A stretch of DNA of 12,338 bases from Oscillospiraceae bacterium (lineage in GTDB: Bacteria; Bacillota; Clostridia; Oscillospirales; Oscillospiraceae), in contig JAJQHT010000103.1 in the NCBI GenBank assembly GCA_021199595.1, positions 1-12,338 of the forward strand, given 5' to 3'. This document shows, in pieces, positions 1 to 6,240 of the stretch. The position numbers and the translations under genes are program-made. The notes below the pieces were generated by a model, which saw only the letters and a list, made by a program, of their open reading frames with translations, made no database searches and was not told the DNA's origin. Position 1 is the first letter of the stretch; every line of letters begins with the position of its first letter.

Positions 1-584
1 AGATCTGGTGCACCGAGGACGAGGGCATCCGCGAGGGTACCTCTCTGGAGAGCCTGGCTACGCTGAAGACCTGCTTCGTGCCCGAGGAGGAGGGCGGTCT
101 TGTCACCGCCGGTACTTCCTCTCAGACCAACGACTGTGCGGCTTATGTCTGCCTGATGAGCGCTGAGATGGCCGCCCGCAAGGGCATCAAGCCCATCGCC
201 CGCCTGAAGAGCTTCGCTGTGGCTGGCTGCGACGCCACCATGATGGGCCTTGGCCCCATGTATGCCACCCCGAAGGCTATGGAGCGCGCTGGTCTGACCG
301 TGGCCGACATGGACACCATCGAGATCAATGAGGCTTTCGCTTCTCAGTCCCTGGTCTGCATCGACAAGCTGGGCATGGATATGTCCAAGGTCAACCCCTA
401 CGGCGGCGCTATGGCTCTGGGCCATCCTCTCGGCTGCACCGGCGCTATCCTGATCGGCAAGGCTCTTGACCGCCTGCGTGAGATCGACGGCAAGTACGCC
501 CTCGTGACCATGTGCATCGGCGGCGGCATGGGCGCTGCTGGCATCCTGGAGCGCTGCCCTGAGGACGCTGGCCAGCACTATTAA
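1..584 (+). CDS. Thiolase (acetyl-CoA acetyltransferase family), C-terminal part
   Basis: The reading frame is open from base 3 to the TAA at 582-584 and gives 193 residues; the start lies left of the window, so roughly half of a usual ~390-residue thiolase is missing. The visible part is the C-terminal thiolase domain. It carries the NEAFASQ motif (fragment residues 109-115), the GHPLGCTG motif whose His (H141) is a catalytic base, and CIGGGMGAA (C171 on), the second active-site cysteine. The nucleophilic cysteine of the N-terminal half cannot be seen. Family members condense two acetyl-CoA to acetoacetyl-CoA or cleave 3-ketoacyl-CoA in the cytoplasm. In an Rnf-bearing anaerobe the synthetic direction, toward butyrate, is the likely role, but that is inference. 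The codons (many GCT, TCT, CTC, CGC) look like those of a highly expressed gene. A terminator follows 45 bases after the stop, so this is the last gene of its transcript. Confidence 0.93.
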   Translation, partial: IWCTEDEGIREGTSLESLATLKTCFVPEEEGGLVTAGTSSQTNDCAAYVCLMSAEMAARKGIKPIARLKSFAVAGCDATMMGLGPMYATPKAMERAGLTVADMDTIEINEAFASQSLVCIDKLGMDMSKVNPYGGAMALGHPLGCTGAILIGKALDRLREIDGKYALVTMCIGGGMGAAGILERCPEDAGQHY

Positions 585-629
585 TGCTGACACAGTAAGC
601 AATACTGAGTCCATTAACGCATTAAAATC

Positions 630-663
630 AAATTGCCTGTCCCATATGGGGCGGGCAATTTTT
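630..663 (+). terminator. Rho-independent terminator after the thiolase gene
   Basis: AAATTGCC (630-637) pairs perfectly with GGCAATTT (654-661). The stem continues through TGTCCC/GGGGCG with two G-U pairs to an ATAT loop (644-647), giving about 14 pairs, and ends in a T run. It separates the thiolase transcript from the folT promoter that starts 20 bases further on. Confidence 0.9.
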
Positions 664-683
664 ATGCGCGGTACAACAGGCGG

Positions 684-712
684 TTGCAATTTTCTCTTTG
701 ATATGGTATCAT
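684..712 (+). promoter_or_regulatory. Predicted sigma-A promoter of the folT operon
   Basis: The -35 box is TTGCAA (684-689), followed by a 17-base spacer and the -10 box TATCAT (707-712), which is preceded by TGG, an extended -10 element. Transcription would start near 719, so the mRNA would begin almost exactly at the 5' edge of the folate aptamer. That agreement supports both calls. Confidence 0.65.
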
Positions 713-720
713 CTCCCTAT

Positions 721-820
721 CACAGAGTAGGGACGGGCGCGTGAAGTGCCGGGGGAATGGGAAGTTGACCCCCGGACGAATGGCGTTTGCCAGCGGTGTC
801 CGTCCCGCATCCGCTGGAGG
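721..820 (+). ncRNA. Tetrahydrofolate (THF) riboswitch
   Basis: The leader matches the classical THF riboswitch pattern known from Eubacterium siraeum. In order it has AGAGTAG (724-730), GCGTGAAGTG (739-748), AATGGGAAGT (756-765), ACGAA (776-780), GCGGTG (793-798) and GCATCCGCT (807-815). The helices are consistent: GGGACGG (730-736) with CCGTCCC (800-806), CCGGGGG (749-755) with CCCCCGG (769-775), TGGC (781-784) with GCCA (789-792), and a short closing helix CAG (723-725) with CTG (814-816). The last G of the closing helix is the first G of the GGAGG ribosome binding site (816-820). Binding of reduced folate should therefore hide that site and block translation, with no separate terminator needed. 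The downstream gene is a folate transporter subunit, the usual target of this RNA class. Confidence 0.93.
816..820 (+). promoter_or_regulatory. Ribosome binding site of folT, inside the riboswitch edge
   Basis: GGAGG lies 8 bases before the ATG at 829 and shares G816 with the closing helix of the THF aptamer. It fixes the start of folT at 829 and rules out the in-frame ATG at 780-789, which lies within the aptamer. Confidence 0.85.
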
Positions 821-828
821 TATTACAA

Positions 829-1353
829 ATGAATAAAAGCGCAAAACGCCTTGTGACCGACGGACTGTGCGCCGCACTGTATGTGGTGCTGGCCGCTTAT
901 CTGAGCCTAAATCTGGGGCCAATCAAGCTGTCTTTAGACGGGCTGCCCATCCTTCTGGGCGCCATGCTTTTTGGCCCGGCAGATGGACTGATTATCGGCC
1001 TGGTGGGGAATTTTCTGAGCCAGCTTCTTGGCCCCTATGGGATTTCCGCCACCACAATACTGTGGATGCTGCCCCCCGCACTTCTGGGGCTGCTCACCGG
1101 GCTTTACGCAAAGCGCCATGGCCGGGAGCAGAACGCCAGGCGGCTTTTTTTACCCCTGCTGCTGTTTCTCTTGGCGGACACTACTCTGACCACCGGCGTC
1201 ATGTGGGTGGACTGCCAGGTGTATCACTATGCCTTCGCCACCTACGCCCCTTATATCATCTGGCGCTATGTGGCGGATGTTATCAAGGCGGTCGTACACG
1301 CTCTGCTGCTGCCGCCGGTCGTTAGGGCGCTGGGAAAGGAACAAAAATCGTGA
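829..1353 (+). CDS. folT: ECF transporter S component, folate-specific (FolT)
   Basis: This gene encodes 174 residues, a normal length for an S component. It is the substrate-binding membrane subunit of an energy-coupling-factor importer and works with the shared EcfT/EcfA/EcfA' module, which is not in this window. About six hydrophobic segments are visible, starting with residues 11-32 and ending in a helix near residues 147-168 before a basic tail. The early stretch SLNLGPIKLSLDGLPILLGA is typical of the FolT/QueT-like group: a polar loop, then the conserved Pro and Gly-rich start of the third helix. Substrate assignment to folate rests mainly on the THF riboswitch directly upstream and agrees with the fold. 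The start at 829 is set by GGAGG 8 bases upstream. The TGA overlaps the GTG of ruvX by 4 bases, so the two are translationally coupled. Confidence 0.9.
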   Translation: MNKSAKRLVTDGLCAALYVVLAAYLSLNLGPIKLSLDGLPILLGAMLFGPADGLIIGLVGNFLSQLLGPYGISATTILWMLPPALLGLLTGLYAKRHGREQNARRLFLPLLLFLLADTTLTTGVMWVDCQVYHYAFATYAPYIIWRYVADVIKAVVHALLLPPVVRALGKEQKS

Positions 1354-1754
1354 GAGTAATGGCCATCGACTACGGGGACGCGCGGACGGGCATCGCCGTG
1401 TCCGACCTCATGGGTCTACTTGCCGGGGAAACCTTCGTCATCCAGCAGTGGGACGCCGAAGCCCTGGCGGAGACAATCCTGGCGGAGGCCAGGGCCAGAG
1501 AGGTAGGCACGCTGGTGCTGGGTCTGCCGAAAAATATGGACGGCACGGAAGGCCCCCGCGCCGAAAAGGCCCGAGCCTTCGGGGCCATGCTGGCCAAGGG
1601 CGGCATCCCCCTGGTATTCTGGGACGAGCGGCGCACCACTGTGGATGCACACCGCATCCTCCACGCCAACGGCAAGCGAGAGAAAAAACATAAGGCCACC
1701 GTGGACGCCGTGGCCGCCGCGCTGATTTTAGAAGCGTATTTAGGGAGTATATAA
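1350..1754 (+). CDS. ruvX: Holliday junction resolvase-like protein RuvX (YqgF family)
   Basis: This 134-residue protein has the usual length of the family and an RNase H-like fold. It begins with the family signature MRVMAIDYGDARTGIAVSD, in which D7 is the first catalytic acid. It then has LVLGLPKNMDG (residues 55-65), the WDER motif (91-94) and a C-terminal KKHKATVDAVAAALIL block with D119. RuvX/YqgF proteins are implicated in pre-16S rRNA 5' end maturation and proposed to resolve DNA junctions; the first role has the better support. I chose the GTG at 1350 because it gives the canonical N-terminus and has a purine-rich GGAAAGGA 10 bases upstream. The ATG at 1359 is possible but would cut off the start of the first strand. 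Co-transcription with folT places it under the folate riboswitch at the mRNA level, although a translation-type switch may reach it only by coupling. Confidence 0.92.
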   Translation: MRVMAIDYGDARTGIAVSDLMGLLAGETFVIQQWDAEALAETILAEARAREVGTLVLGLPKNMDGTEGPRAEKARAFGAMLAKGGIPLVFWDERRTTVDAHRILHANGKREKKHKATVDAVAAALILEAYLGSI

Positions 1755-1758
1755 ATCT

Positions 1759-2874
1759 ATGAAAGATATTTTCACCCCGGCAGACATTTTGCTGCCCGAA
1801 GCAGGAACAGACATGACCAAATGGGCGACAGTCGCCTGCGACCAGTTCTCCGCACAGCCGGAATACTGGGAGGAAATGAGCGCCTATGTGGGCGAGGCTC
1901 CCTCTGCCCTGCGGCTAATGCTGCCGGAGGCCTATCTCCACGCGCCGGATGTGGAGGAGCGAAAGCAAGCCCTGTGCCAGAATATGGAAAGCTACCTGAC
2001 CGGGAATGTATTCCAGGAAATCCCGGATTCCTACATCCTGGTGGAGCGAACGCTCCCCAATGGAAAGGTTAGAATGGGCCTGGTTGGAAAGCTCGACCTG
2101 GAGGCTTACGACTGGACGCCGGGGTCAAGCTCCCCCGTCCGCTCCACGGAGGCCACGGTGCCGGAGCGTCTGCCCACGAGAGTGGAGCTACGGCGGCGCA
2201 CGGCACTGGAAATGCCCCATATCGTGCTGTTCATGGACGACCGGGAGAACGCGGTCTTTGGCGCGGCGGAACCGGGCCAGACGCTATATGACTTCGACCT
2301 GTACGGCGGGGCGGGCCACATCCGGGGCCGCCATCTCACCGGGGCTTCGGCCCGGGCGGTGCAAAACGCCATCACCGCCCTGCCGGGAGAAATCATTTTC
2401 GCCATGGGCGACGGCAATCACAGCCTGGCCGCCGCCAAAAATTACTGGGAGGAACTGAAGGCTGCCGGCGCACCGATGAACCATCCCGGCCGGTATGCCC
2501 TGACGGAGCTTGAAAATTTGCAGGACGCGGCGGTAGAGTTCTTCCCCATCCATCGTGTGCTGTTCGGCACAGACGCAGGCGGCTTCGTGCGAAAGCTGTC
2601 CGGCCCGGACACCGGCCTGCTGGTGGCGGAAGCAGATGACTTGTGCGCCGCCTATATCCGGGAGCACGGCGGACGAGTGGACTACATTCACGGCGAGTCG
2701 GAGGCCCGCGCCATGGCCCAGACACCCGGCTGCGCCGCCATCCTCCTCCCCGCCCTGAACAAGGGCGAGCTGTTCAGCCATATCGCCCAATACGGAAACT
2801 ACCCCAAAAAGAGCTTTTCCGTCGGACACAGCCTAGACAAGCGCTGGTACCTTGAGTGCCGCTCTCTGCGGTAA
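1759..2874 (+). CDS. DUF1015 family protein
   Basis: The 371-residue product matches the DUF1015 family, soluble proteins of unknown function found widely in Clostridia, Thermotogae and other bacteria. Recognisable blocks are the N-terminal FTPADILLPEAG, the CDQFSAQPEYWEE segment (residues 27-39; the family has DQ(Y/F)xxQPEYW), and FAMGDGNHSLAAAKNYW (214-230), the best conserved part of the family, whose Asp, Asn and His look like a metal or active site. No signal peptide or membrane segment is visible. The ATG at 1759 lies 4 bases after the ruvX stop, with AGGGAG at 1742-1747 inside the end of ruvX, so it is the third gene of the operon. The family often sits near serine or phosphoglycerate metabolism genes, but nothing here supports a specific reaction. 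Confidence 0.88.
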   Translation: MKDIFTPADILLPEAGTDMTKWATVACDQFSAQPEYWEEMSAYVGEAPSALRLMLPEAYLHAPDVEERKQALCQNMESYLTGNVFQEIPDSYILVERTLPNGKVRMGLVGKLDLEAYDWTPGSSSPVRSTEATVPERLPTRVELRRRTALEMPHIVLFMDDRENAVFGAAEPGQTLYDFDLYGGAGHIRGRHLTGASARAVQNAITALPGEIIFAMGDGNHSLAAAKNYWEELKAAGAPMNHPGRYALTELENLQDAAVEFFPIHRVLFGTDAGGFVRKLSGPDTGLLVAEADDLCAAYIREHGGRVDYIHGESEARAMAQTPGCAAILLPALNKGELFSHIAQYGNYPKKSFSVGHSLDKRWYLECRSLR

Positions 2875-2925
2875 AGCACAGTCCACATCAAAACAACCAG
2901 ATCTTCCCATCAGAATTCCCGCGGC

Positions 2926-3018
2926 ATGACCATAAAGCTGTCCTTGGCCGCCGTCCTGCTGGGCTTTGCTTTGGCGTTTCCGCTGACGGTCTGGATTTTT
3001 CGGAAAACCGAGGTATAG
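2926..3018 (+). CDS. Possible 30-residue single-span membrane peptide
   Basis: An ATG at 2926 opens a 30-codon frame ending in TAG at 3016-3018, just before a terminator. The product has a short polar start (MTIK), one hydrophobic run LSLAAVLLGFALAFPLTVWIF (residues 5-25) and a charged end RKTEV, a typical shape for a small membrane protein with the positive end inside. It lies in the same frame as the DUF1015 gene, 51 bases after its stop. There is no clear ribosome binding site: the bases before the ATG are GAATTCCCGCGGC. It may therefore be translated weakly, be a remnant, or be chance. I do not recognise a family. Confidence 0.35.
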   Translation: MTIKLSLAAVLLGFALAFPLTVWIFRKTEV

Positions 3019-3020
3019 AA

Positions 3021-3058
3021 TTAGCGGAATCGTGTAAAAACACAGTTCCGCTGATTTT
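3021..3058 (+). terminator. Terminator of the folT-ruvX-DUF1015 operon
   Basis: TTAGCGGAA (3021-3029) pairs with TTCCGCTGA (3046-3054) with one G-U pair. An upper stem GTGT (3032-3035) with ACAC (3040-3043) closes an AAAA loop. TTTTCATTTT follows. It lies between convergent genes; the minus-strand side has only a poor T tract, so it mainly serves the plus strand. Confidence 0.75.
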
Positions 3059-3082
3059 CATTTTACCCCATATGGTAAACCA

Positions 3083-3967
3083 TTACATTGTATCATCGTT
3101 GACCCGTTCGGGGAGCTTTTCCAGCTCCTCCGGGTTTGCCAGGTAGTAGCGGAAATACTTGAAGGCGGAGCCGACGTAGGCGCTGTCTGCGATGCGGCTG
3201 TCAAAGGAGACGGTGTAATCCACGTATTTTTTCTCCAGCAGCCGACCGGCCTTGTCCAGCTCCGTGGCGTTCCGAAGCCGTCCGATGGAAATACTCACCG
3301 GCAGCGCGCCCATGCTGTTGATGCTGCGGGTGATGGACGGCAGAGCATAGCCTCCCTCATTGGAGATGACGGCGGAGCCGTGGAAGGGGCTACGCTCCGT
3401 CCAGTCACGCTTCATCCAGCCGTGATAGTCCATCCAGCGCAGGACGGAAAAGCCGAACCGCAGCAGAAAGCGCGGCGTCTTTATCAGCGTGGAGGACAGC
3501 CGCTCGAGCTGGTCAGACTCCTCATCCGCCCGGATGTTGTCCAGCGTCGAATTTATCTTGCGGAACACATCCTGCAGGGTGTCCGTGGGAAGAAAACGCA
3601 CCGTGACCGCCAAGGCTCCCGCATCCGCCGGGCCGCCCCGGCCGGAGGACAGGACGATGTCGATGCTGTCCCGGGCGTACAGATACCGGCCCGCGACAAA
3701 GCGGTTCAGCGCCGGACGCACTGCCAGCGTGCGCACATAGGCGGCAATAACGATATGAAGAAGGGAGATGTCCTCATTTCCCTCCTGCCGCTGTGCGCGG
3801 AGATATTTTTCGATGGCGCTGACCTCTAACTGGTCGGTAAAGCTGTTTACAGCGTCGCTGGGGCGGCGCATGATAAAGGGGGTAAGCTGGAAGGTCGAGG
3901 ATATGGTACGCAGCCGCCTGCCGTCCCGCCTGTCGCCTACGCGCCGCTGGTCGTATTGTTCTGCCAT
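3083..3967 (-). CDS. 2-oxoacid dehydrogenase E2 / CAT-fold acyltransferase-like protein lacking the catalytic His
   Basis: The 294-residue product resembles the catalytic domain of dihydrolipoyl acyltransferases and chloramphenicol acetyltransferase, in the short stand-alone form seen in Clostridia. Matching parts are the N-terminal TPFIMRRPSDAVNSF (residues 29-43), the block LLHIVIAAYVRTLAVRPALNRFVAG (69-93), which corresponds to the E2 core helix with its conserved RP-x-LN, the SPFHGSAVISNEGG strand (193-206) and PVSISIGR (223-230). Where E2 enzymes have the catalytic HRxxDG motif after SFD, this protein reads SFDSRIADSAY (254-264): the His is Ser257 and the Gly is Ser262. There is no lipoyl domain and no E1 or E3 gene nearby, so an ordinary E2 role is unlikely. 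The start at 3967 has AGAGG (3974-3978) 7 bases upstream. It is monocistronic, with its own promoter. Its function is unknown. Confidence 0.8.
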   Translation of the reverse strand: MAEQYDQRRVGDRRDGRRLRTISSTFQLTPFIMRRPSDAVNSFTDQLEVSAIEKYLRAQRQEGNEDISLLHIVIAAYVRTLAVRPALNRFVAGRYLYARDSIDIVLSSGRGGPADAGALAVTVRFLPTDTLQDVFRKINSTLDNIRADEESDQLERLSSTLIKTPRFLLRFGFSVLRWMDYHGWMKRDWTERSPFHGSAVISNEGGYALPSITRSINSMGALPVSISIGRLRNATELDKAGRLLEKKYVDYTVSFDSRIADSAYVGSAFKYFRYYLANPEELEKLPERVNDDTM

Positions 3968-3986
3968 GGGATACCTCTTGCTTTAT

Positions 3987-4009
3987 CCGCCGGATGCGGC
4001 GGTTTTTTT
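3987..4009 (+). other. GC hairpin with a plus-strand T run in the 5' leader of the E2-like gene
   Basis: CCGCC (3987-3991) pairs with GGCGG (3998-4002), with a possible extra G-C pair, and on the plus strand is followed by seven T (4003-4009). Read on plus it has the form of an intrinsic terminator, but the only transcription it could stop is antisense to the gene at 3083-3967. Read on minus it sits at the very 5' end of the predicted mRNA, 20 bases before the start codon, where it could protect the message. Confidence 0.6.
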
Positions 4010-4013
4010 CTTT

Positions 4014-4042
4014 ATTATACATGAATTTGCCCTCGGAAACAA
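4014..4042 (-). promoter_or_regulatory. Predicted promoter of the E2-like gene
   Basis: On the minus strand, TTGTTT (4042-4037) is followed by a 17-base spacer and a perfect TATAAT (4019-4014). Transcription would start near 4007, about 40 bases before the ATG at 3967. Confidence 0.7.
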
Positions 4043-4063
4043 GATGGGGCGTGATAAAGGACG

Positions 4064-4075
4064 ATACAGCTGTAT
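4064..4075. promoter_or_regulatory. Perfect 12-base palindrome upstream of the E2-like gene promoter
   Basis: ATACAGCTGTAT is its own reverse complement and sits 22 bases upstream of the -35 box of the minus-strand promoter. Its core has the TACA-N2-TGTA form used by BlaI/MecI/CopY-type repressors, although the flanks do not fit the CopY consensus. It is a possible operator; no such regulator is encoded in the window. Confidence 0.35.
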
Positions 4076-4100
4076 ACTTCCTGAACTCTTGACTCCGCAC

Positions 4101-4132
4101 AAAAAGAGGCTGCGTTTCAAACACAGCCTCTT
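4101..4132 (-). terminator. rnfB: Terminator of the rnf operon
   Basis: On the minus strand AAGAGGCTG (4132-4124) pairs with CAGCCTCTT (4112-4104), the stem extending inward with further pairs, followed by TTTTT (the A run at 4101-4105). It lies 21 bases after the rnfB stop and insulates the E2-like gene downstream. Confidence 0.88.
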
Positions 4133-4152
4133 CGCGTTGATATGCGGTTATT

Positions 4153-4947
4153 TTACCCGATGTCATGGATGCAGTTGCGGGGACAGATGTCGGCGCAGTG
4201 GCCGCAGTGGACGCACAGGGTCTGGTCAATAACGGCCAGGAAATCCGTGATAGTGATGGCGTCCGCAGGGCACTCCCGCTTGCATTTGCTGCAGGCAATG
4301 CAGCCATAGTCGCAGTATTTGGTGATAGCCGGACCCTTGTCCTTGGAGTTGCAGCCCACCACGTCGGTAGACGCCGCCGGAACCAGGGTGATAAGGTTCT
4401 TGGGGCAAACGGCCACGCATTTGGCGCAGCCCACGCACTTGCTGCGGTCTACCTGCGCAATGCCGTCCACCAGATGAATGGCATCAAAGGAGCAGACGGC
4501 AACGCAGTCGCCATAGCCCAGGCATCCGGCGGTGCAGACGTTTGCGCCGCTGCCGCCGCCCAGACGGCTGGCCGCCAGGCAGGAGGGGATGCCCTCATAG
4601 GTGAATTTTTCCTTTGTGTGGCCGCAGGTGCCAGAGCAGCGGACGAAGGCCATGTTTGCCTCCCCCGCCCCGGCGGATACTCCCATGATCTCGCTGATCT
4701 GGGCGGCCACAGCCGCGCCGCCGGGTACGCACCCGTTGGCAGGCGCCTCCCCCTTGGCGACAGCGGCGGCATAGCCGTCACAGCCGGGATAGCCGCAGGC
4801 GCCGCAGTTGGCCCCGGCCAGGACGGCCCGGACGGCCTCCTCCTTGGGGTCCTTTTCCACGGCGAACACCTTGCCAGCCACGGCCAGCAGGATGCCGAAC
4901 ACCAGGCCCAGCGCCCCCAAAACAACGATTGCCCATAAAACAGTCAT
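4153..4947 (-). CDS. rnfB: Rnf electron transport complex subunit B
   Basis: RnfB is thought to be the entry point for electrons from reduced ferredoxin into the Rnf complex, a membrane ferredoxin:NAD+ oxidoreductase that pumps Na+ or H+. The 264-residue product has an N-terminal membrane anchor (residues 4-26). A 4Fe-4S domain follows with C48-x2-C51-x4-C56-x16-C73. The C-terminal half is dense in ferredoxin clusters: C138-x3-C142-x5-C148-x3-C152, C171-x2-C174-x2-C177-x3-C181, C216-x2-C219-x2-C222-x3-C226 and C245-x2-C248-x2-C251-x3-C255. This long form is typical of clostridial Rnf, whereas proteobacterial RnfB has fewer clusters. The ATG at 4947 has GGAGG 10 bases upstream and follows the rnfA stop by 15 bases. 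It is the last gene of the operon. Confidence 0.97.
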   Translation of the reverse strand: MTVLWAIVVLGALGLVFGILLAVAGKVFAVEKDPKEEAVRAVLAGANCGACGYPGCDGYAAAVAKGEAPANGCVPGGAAVAAQISEIMGVSAGAGEANMAFVRCSGTCGHTKEKFTYEGIPSCLAASRLGGGSGANVCTAGCLGYGDCVAVCSFDAIHLVDGIAQVDRSKCVGCAKCVAVCPKNLITLVPAASTDVVGCNSKDKGPAITKYCDYGCIACSKCKRECPADAITITDFLAVIDQTLCVHCGHCADICPRNCIHDIG

Positions 4948-4962
4948 ATGGAAAGCGCCTCC

Positions 4963-5547
4963 TTACAGAATTTTCATGCCGGAGAAGCCCATGAACGCCA
5001 GGGCGAACAGGGCCGCCGCCACAAGGCAGATGGCAAAGCCCTCGAACGCCTTGGGATAATCGGCAAACTCCAGCCGCTCCCGGACGCTGGAAAACAGCAC
5101 GATGGCCAGGGTGAAGCCCAGGCCGCCGGTGAAGCCGTAAACCACGCTCTCCAGGAAGTTATAGTAGTTTTGTGTATTGAGCAGCACAACGCCCAGCACC
5201 GCGCAGTTGGTGGTGATCAGGGGCAGGAAGATACCCATGGCGGAATACAGCGAGGGGATGGCCTTTTTCAAAAACATCTCCACAAACTGCACCAGCACAG
5301 CAATCACCAGGATATACGCCACGGTCTGCATAAATTCCAGACCCAGGGGTATGAGCAGGTACTCGTTGATAATCCAGCATATAGCGGAGGCCATCGTCAT
5401 GACGAAGATGACGGCCACGCTCATGCCGGTGGCGGTGCTCATTTTGTTGGACACGCCCAAAAACGGGCACAGGCCCAAAAACTGGGAAAAGATGAAGTTA
5501 TTGACCAGAATGGCTCCCAGCGAGATAGATACGAGAGAAGCAAGCAT
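4963..5547 (-). CDS. rnfA: Rnf electron transport complex subunit A
   Basis: The 194-residue integral membrane protein has about six hydrophobic segments, the normal RnfA size and topology. It begins with the highly conserved run LGAILVNNFIFSQFLGLCPF (residues 10-29), whose Cys27 corresponds to a cysteine that, with its counterpart in RnfE, holds a membrane iron-sulfur centre in the homologous NqrD/NqrE pair. A second conserved stretch is LPLITTNCAVLG (around residues 108-119), carrying the other cysteine. RnfA and RnfE are inverted-topology homologues. The ATG overlaps the rnfE stop codon as TAATG, and GGAGG lies 10 bases upstream inside rnfE, so translation is probably coupled. Confidence 0.97.
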   Translation of the reverse strand: MLASLVSISLGAILVNNFIFSQFLGLCPFLGVSNKMSTATGMSVAVIFVMTMASAICWIINEYLLIPLGLEFMQTVAYILVIAVLVQFVEMFLKKAIPSLYSAMGIFLPLITTNCAVLGVVLLNTQNYYNFLESVVYGFTGGLGFTLAIVLFSSVRERLEFADYPKAFEGFAICLVAAALFALAFMGFSGMKIL

Positions 5548-6227
5548 TATTCTTCACCCTCCTTTTCCTTCCGGGCCTTTTTCTCCGCGCTCTTGCGCAG
5601 GATATACTGGAGCAGGGCCATCAAAATGCCCAGGGTCAAAAAGCCGCCCACAGGCAAAATCATCGCTCCGGCCGCGTAGGTATCCGGGAAAATCTGGAAG
5701 CCCGCGCCGGTGCCGTCCAGGGTCAGGAAGGAGTCCGCGCCGTTAAACAGGCCGCCGCCGATGGTGCCGCTGCCCAGCAGCTCACGGATCAGGCACATGC
5801 ACACCAGCACGACGGTATAGCCCAGGCCCTGGAACACGCCGTCCCGGAAGGAGGCTCCCACGCTCTGCTTGGAGCTGAAGGCCTCCGCCCGGCCAATGAT
5901 GATGCAGTTGACCACGATCAGGGGGATAAAAACGCCCAGGGACTCTGACAGCGCCGGGACAAAGGCCTGAAGCAGCAGATCCACAATGGTGACGAACCCG
6001 GCGATAACCACCACGAAAATGGCCAGGCGCACCTGTTCGGGAATGATTTTCCGAATGAGCGAGATAACCACGTTGCAGCAGGTCAGAATAATCAGCACGG
6101 ACAGGCCCATGCCCAGGCCATTGAACAGGGACGTGGAAATGGCCATGGTGGCGCAAAGGCCAATCTGCTGCACAAGGACGGGGTTATTGGTGATAACGCC
6201 CTCCTTCAGCTGTTGTTTTGCATTCAT
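5547..6227 (-). CDS. rnfE: Rnf electron transport complex subunit E
   Basis: The 226-residue membrane protein is homologous to RnfA and NqrD. It opens with a soluble KEGVITNNPVLVQQIGLCATMA segment, the family signature, with one conserved cysteine. The second is in FIPLIVVNCIIIGRAEAF (around residues 95-112). About six membrane segments are followed by a strongly charged tail rich in Lys and Glu. The start at 6227 has GGGGGT about 7 bases upstream and follows the rnfG stop by 13 bases. With RnfA it forms the membrane core through which electrons cross and to which ion transport is coupled. Confidence 0.97.
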   Translation of the reverse strand: MNAKQQLKEGVITNNPVLVQQIGLCATMAISTSLFNGLGMGLSVLIILTCCNVVISLIRKIIPEQVRLAIFVVVIAGFVTIVDLLLQAFVPALSESLGVFIPLIVVNCIIIGRAEAFSSKQSVGASFRDGVFQGLGYTVVLVCMCLIRELLGSGTIGGGLFNGADSFLTLDGTGAGFQIFPDTYAAGAMILPVGGFLTLGILMALLQYILRKSAEKKARKEKEGEE

Positions 6228-6240
6228 GACGTTACCCCCT

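Noticed and set aside
787-828. Longer FolT starting at 787
   Set aside because: Those codons are the 3' half of the THF aptamer and its ribosome binding site; GGAGG at 816-820 serves the ATG at 829.
2856-3146. Plus-strand frame of 96 codons spanning the end of DUF1015 and the terminator
   Set aside because: It starts inside the DUF1015 gene, runs through the operon terminator and overlaps the end of the converging gene, with no ribosome binding site or domain.
4165-5679. Long plus-strand open frames opposite rnfB and rnfA (4165-4938 and 4948-5679)
   Set aside because: They are antisense to Rnf subunits with full cysteine motifs and membrane spans; the plus frames show only biased composition.
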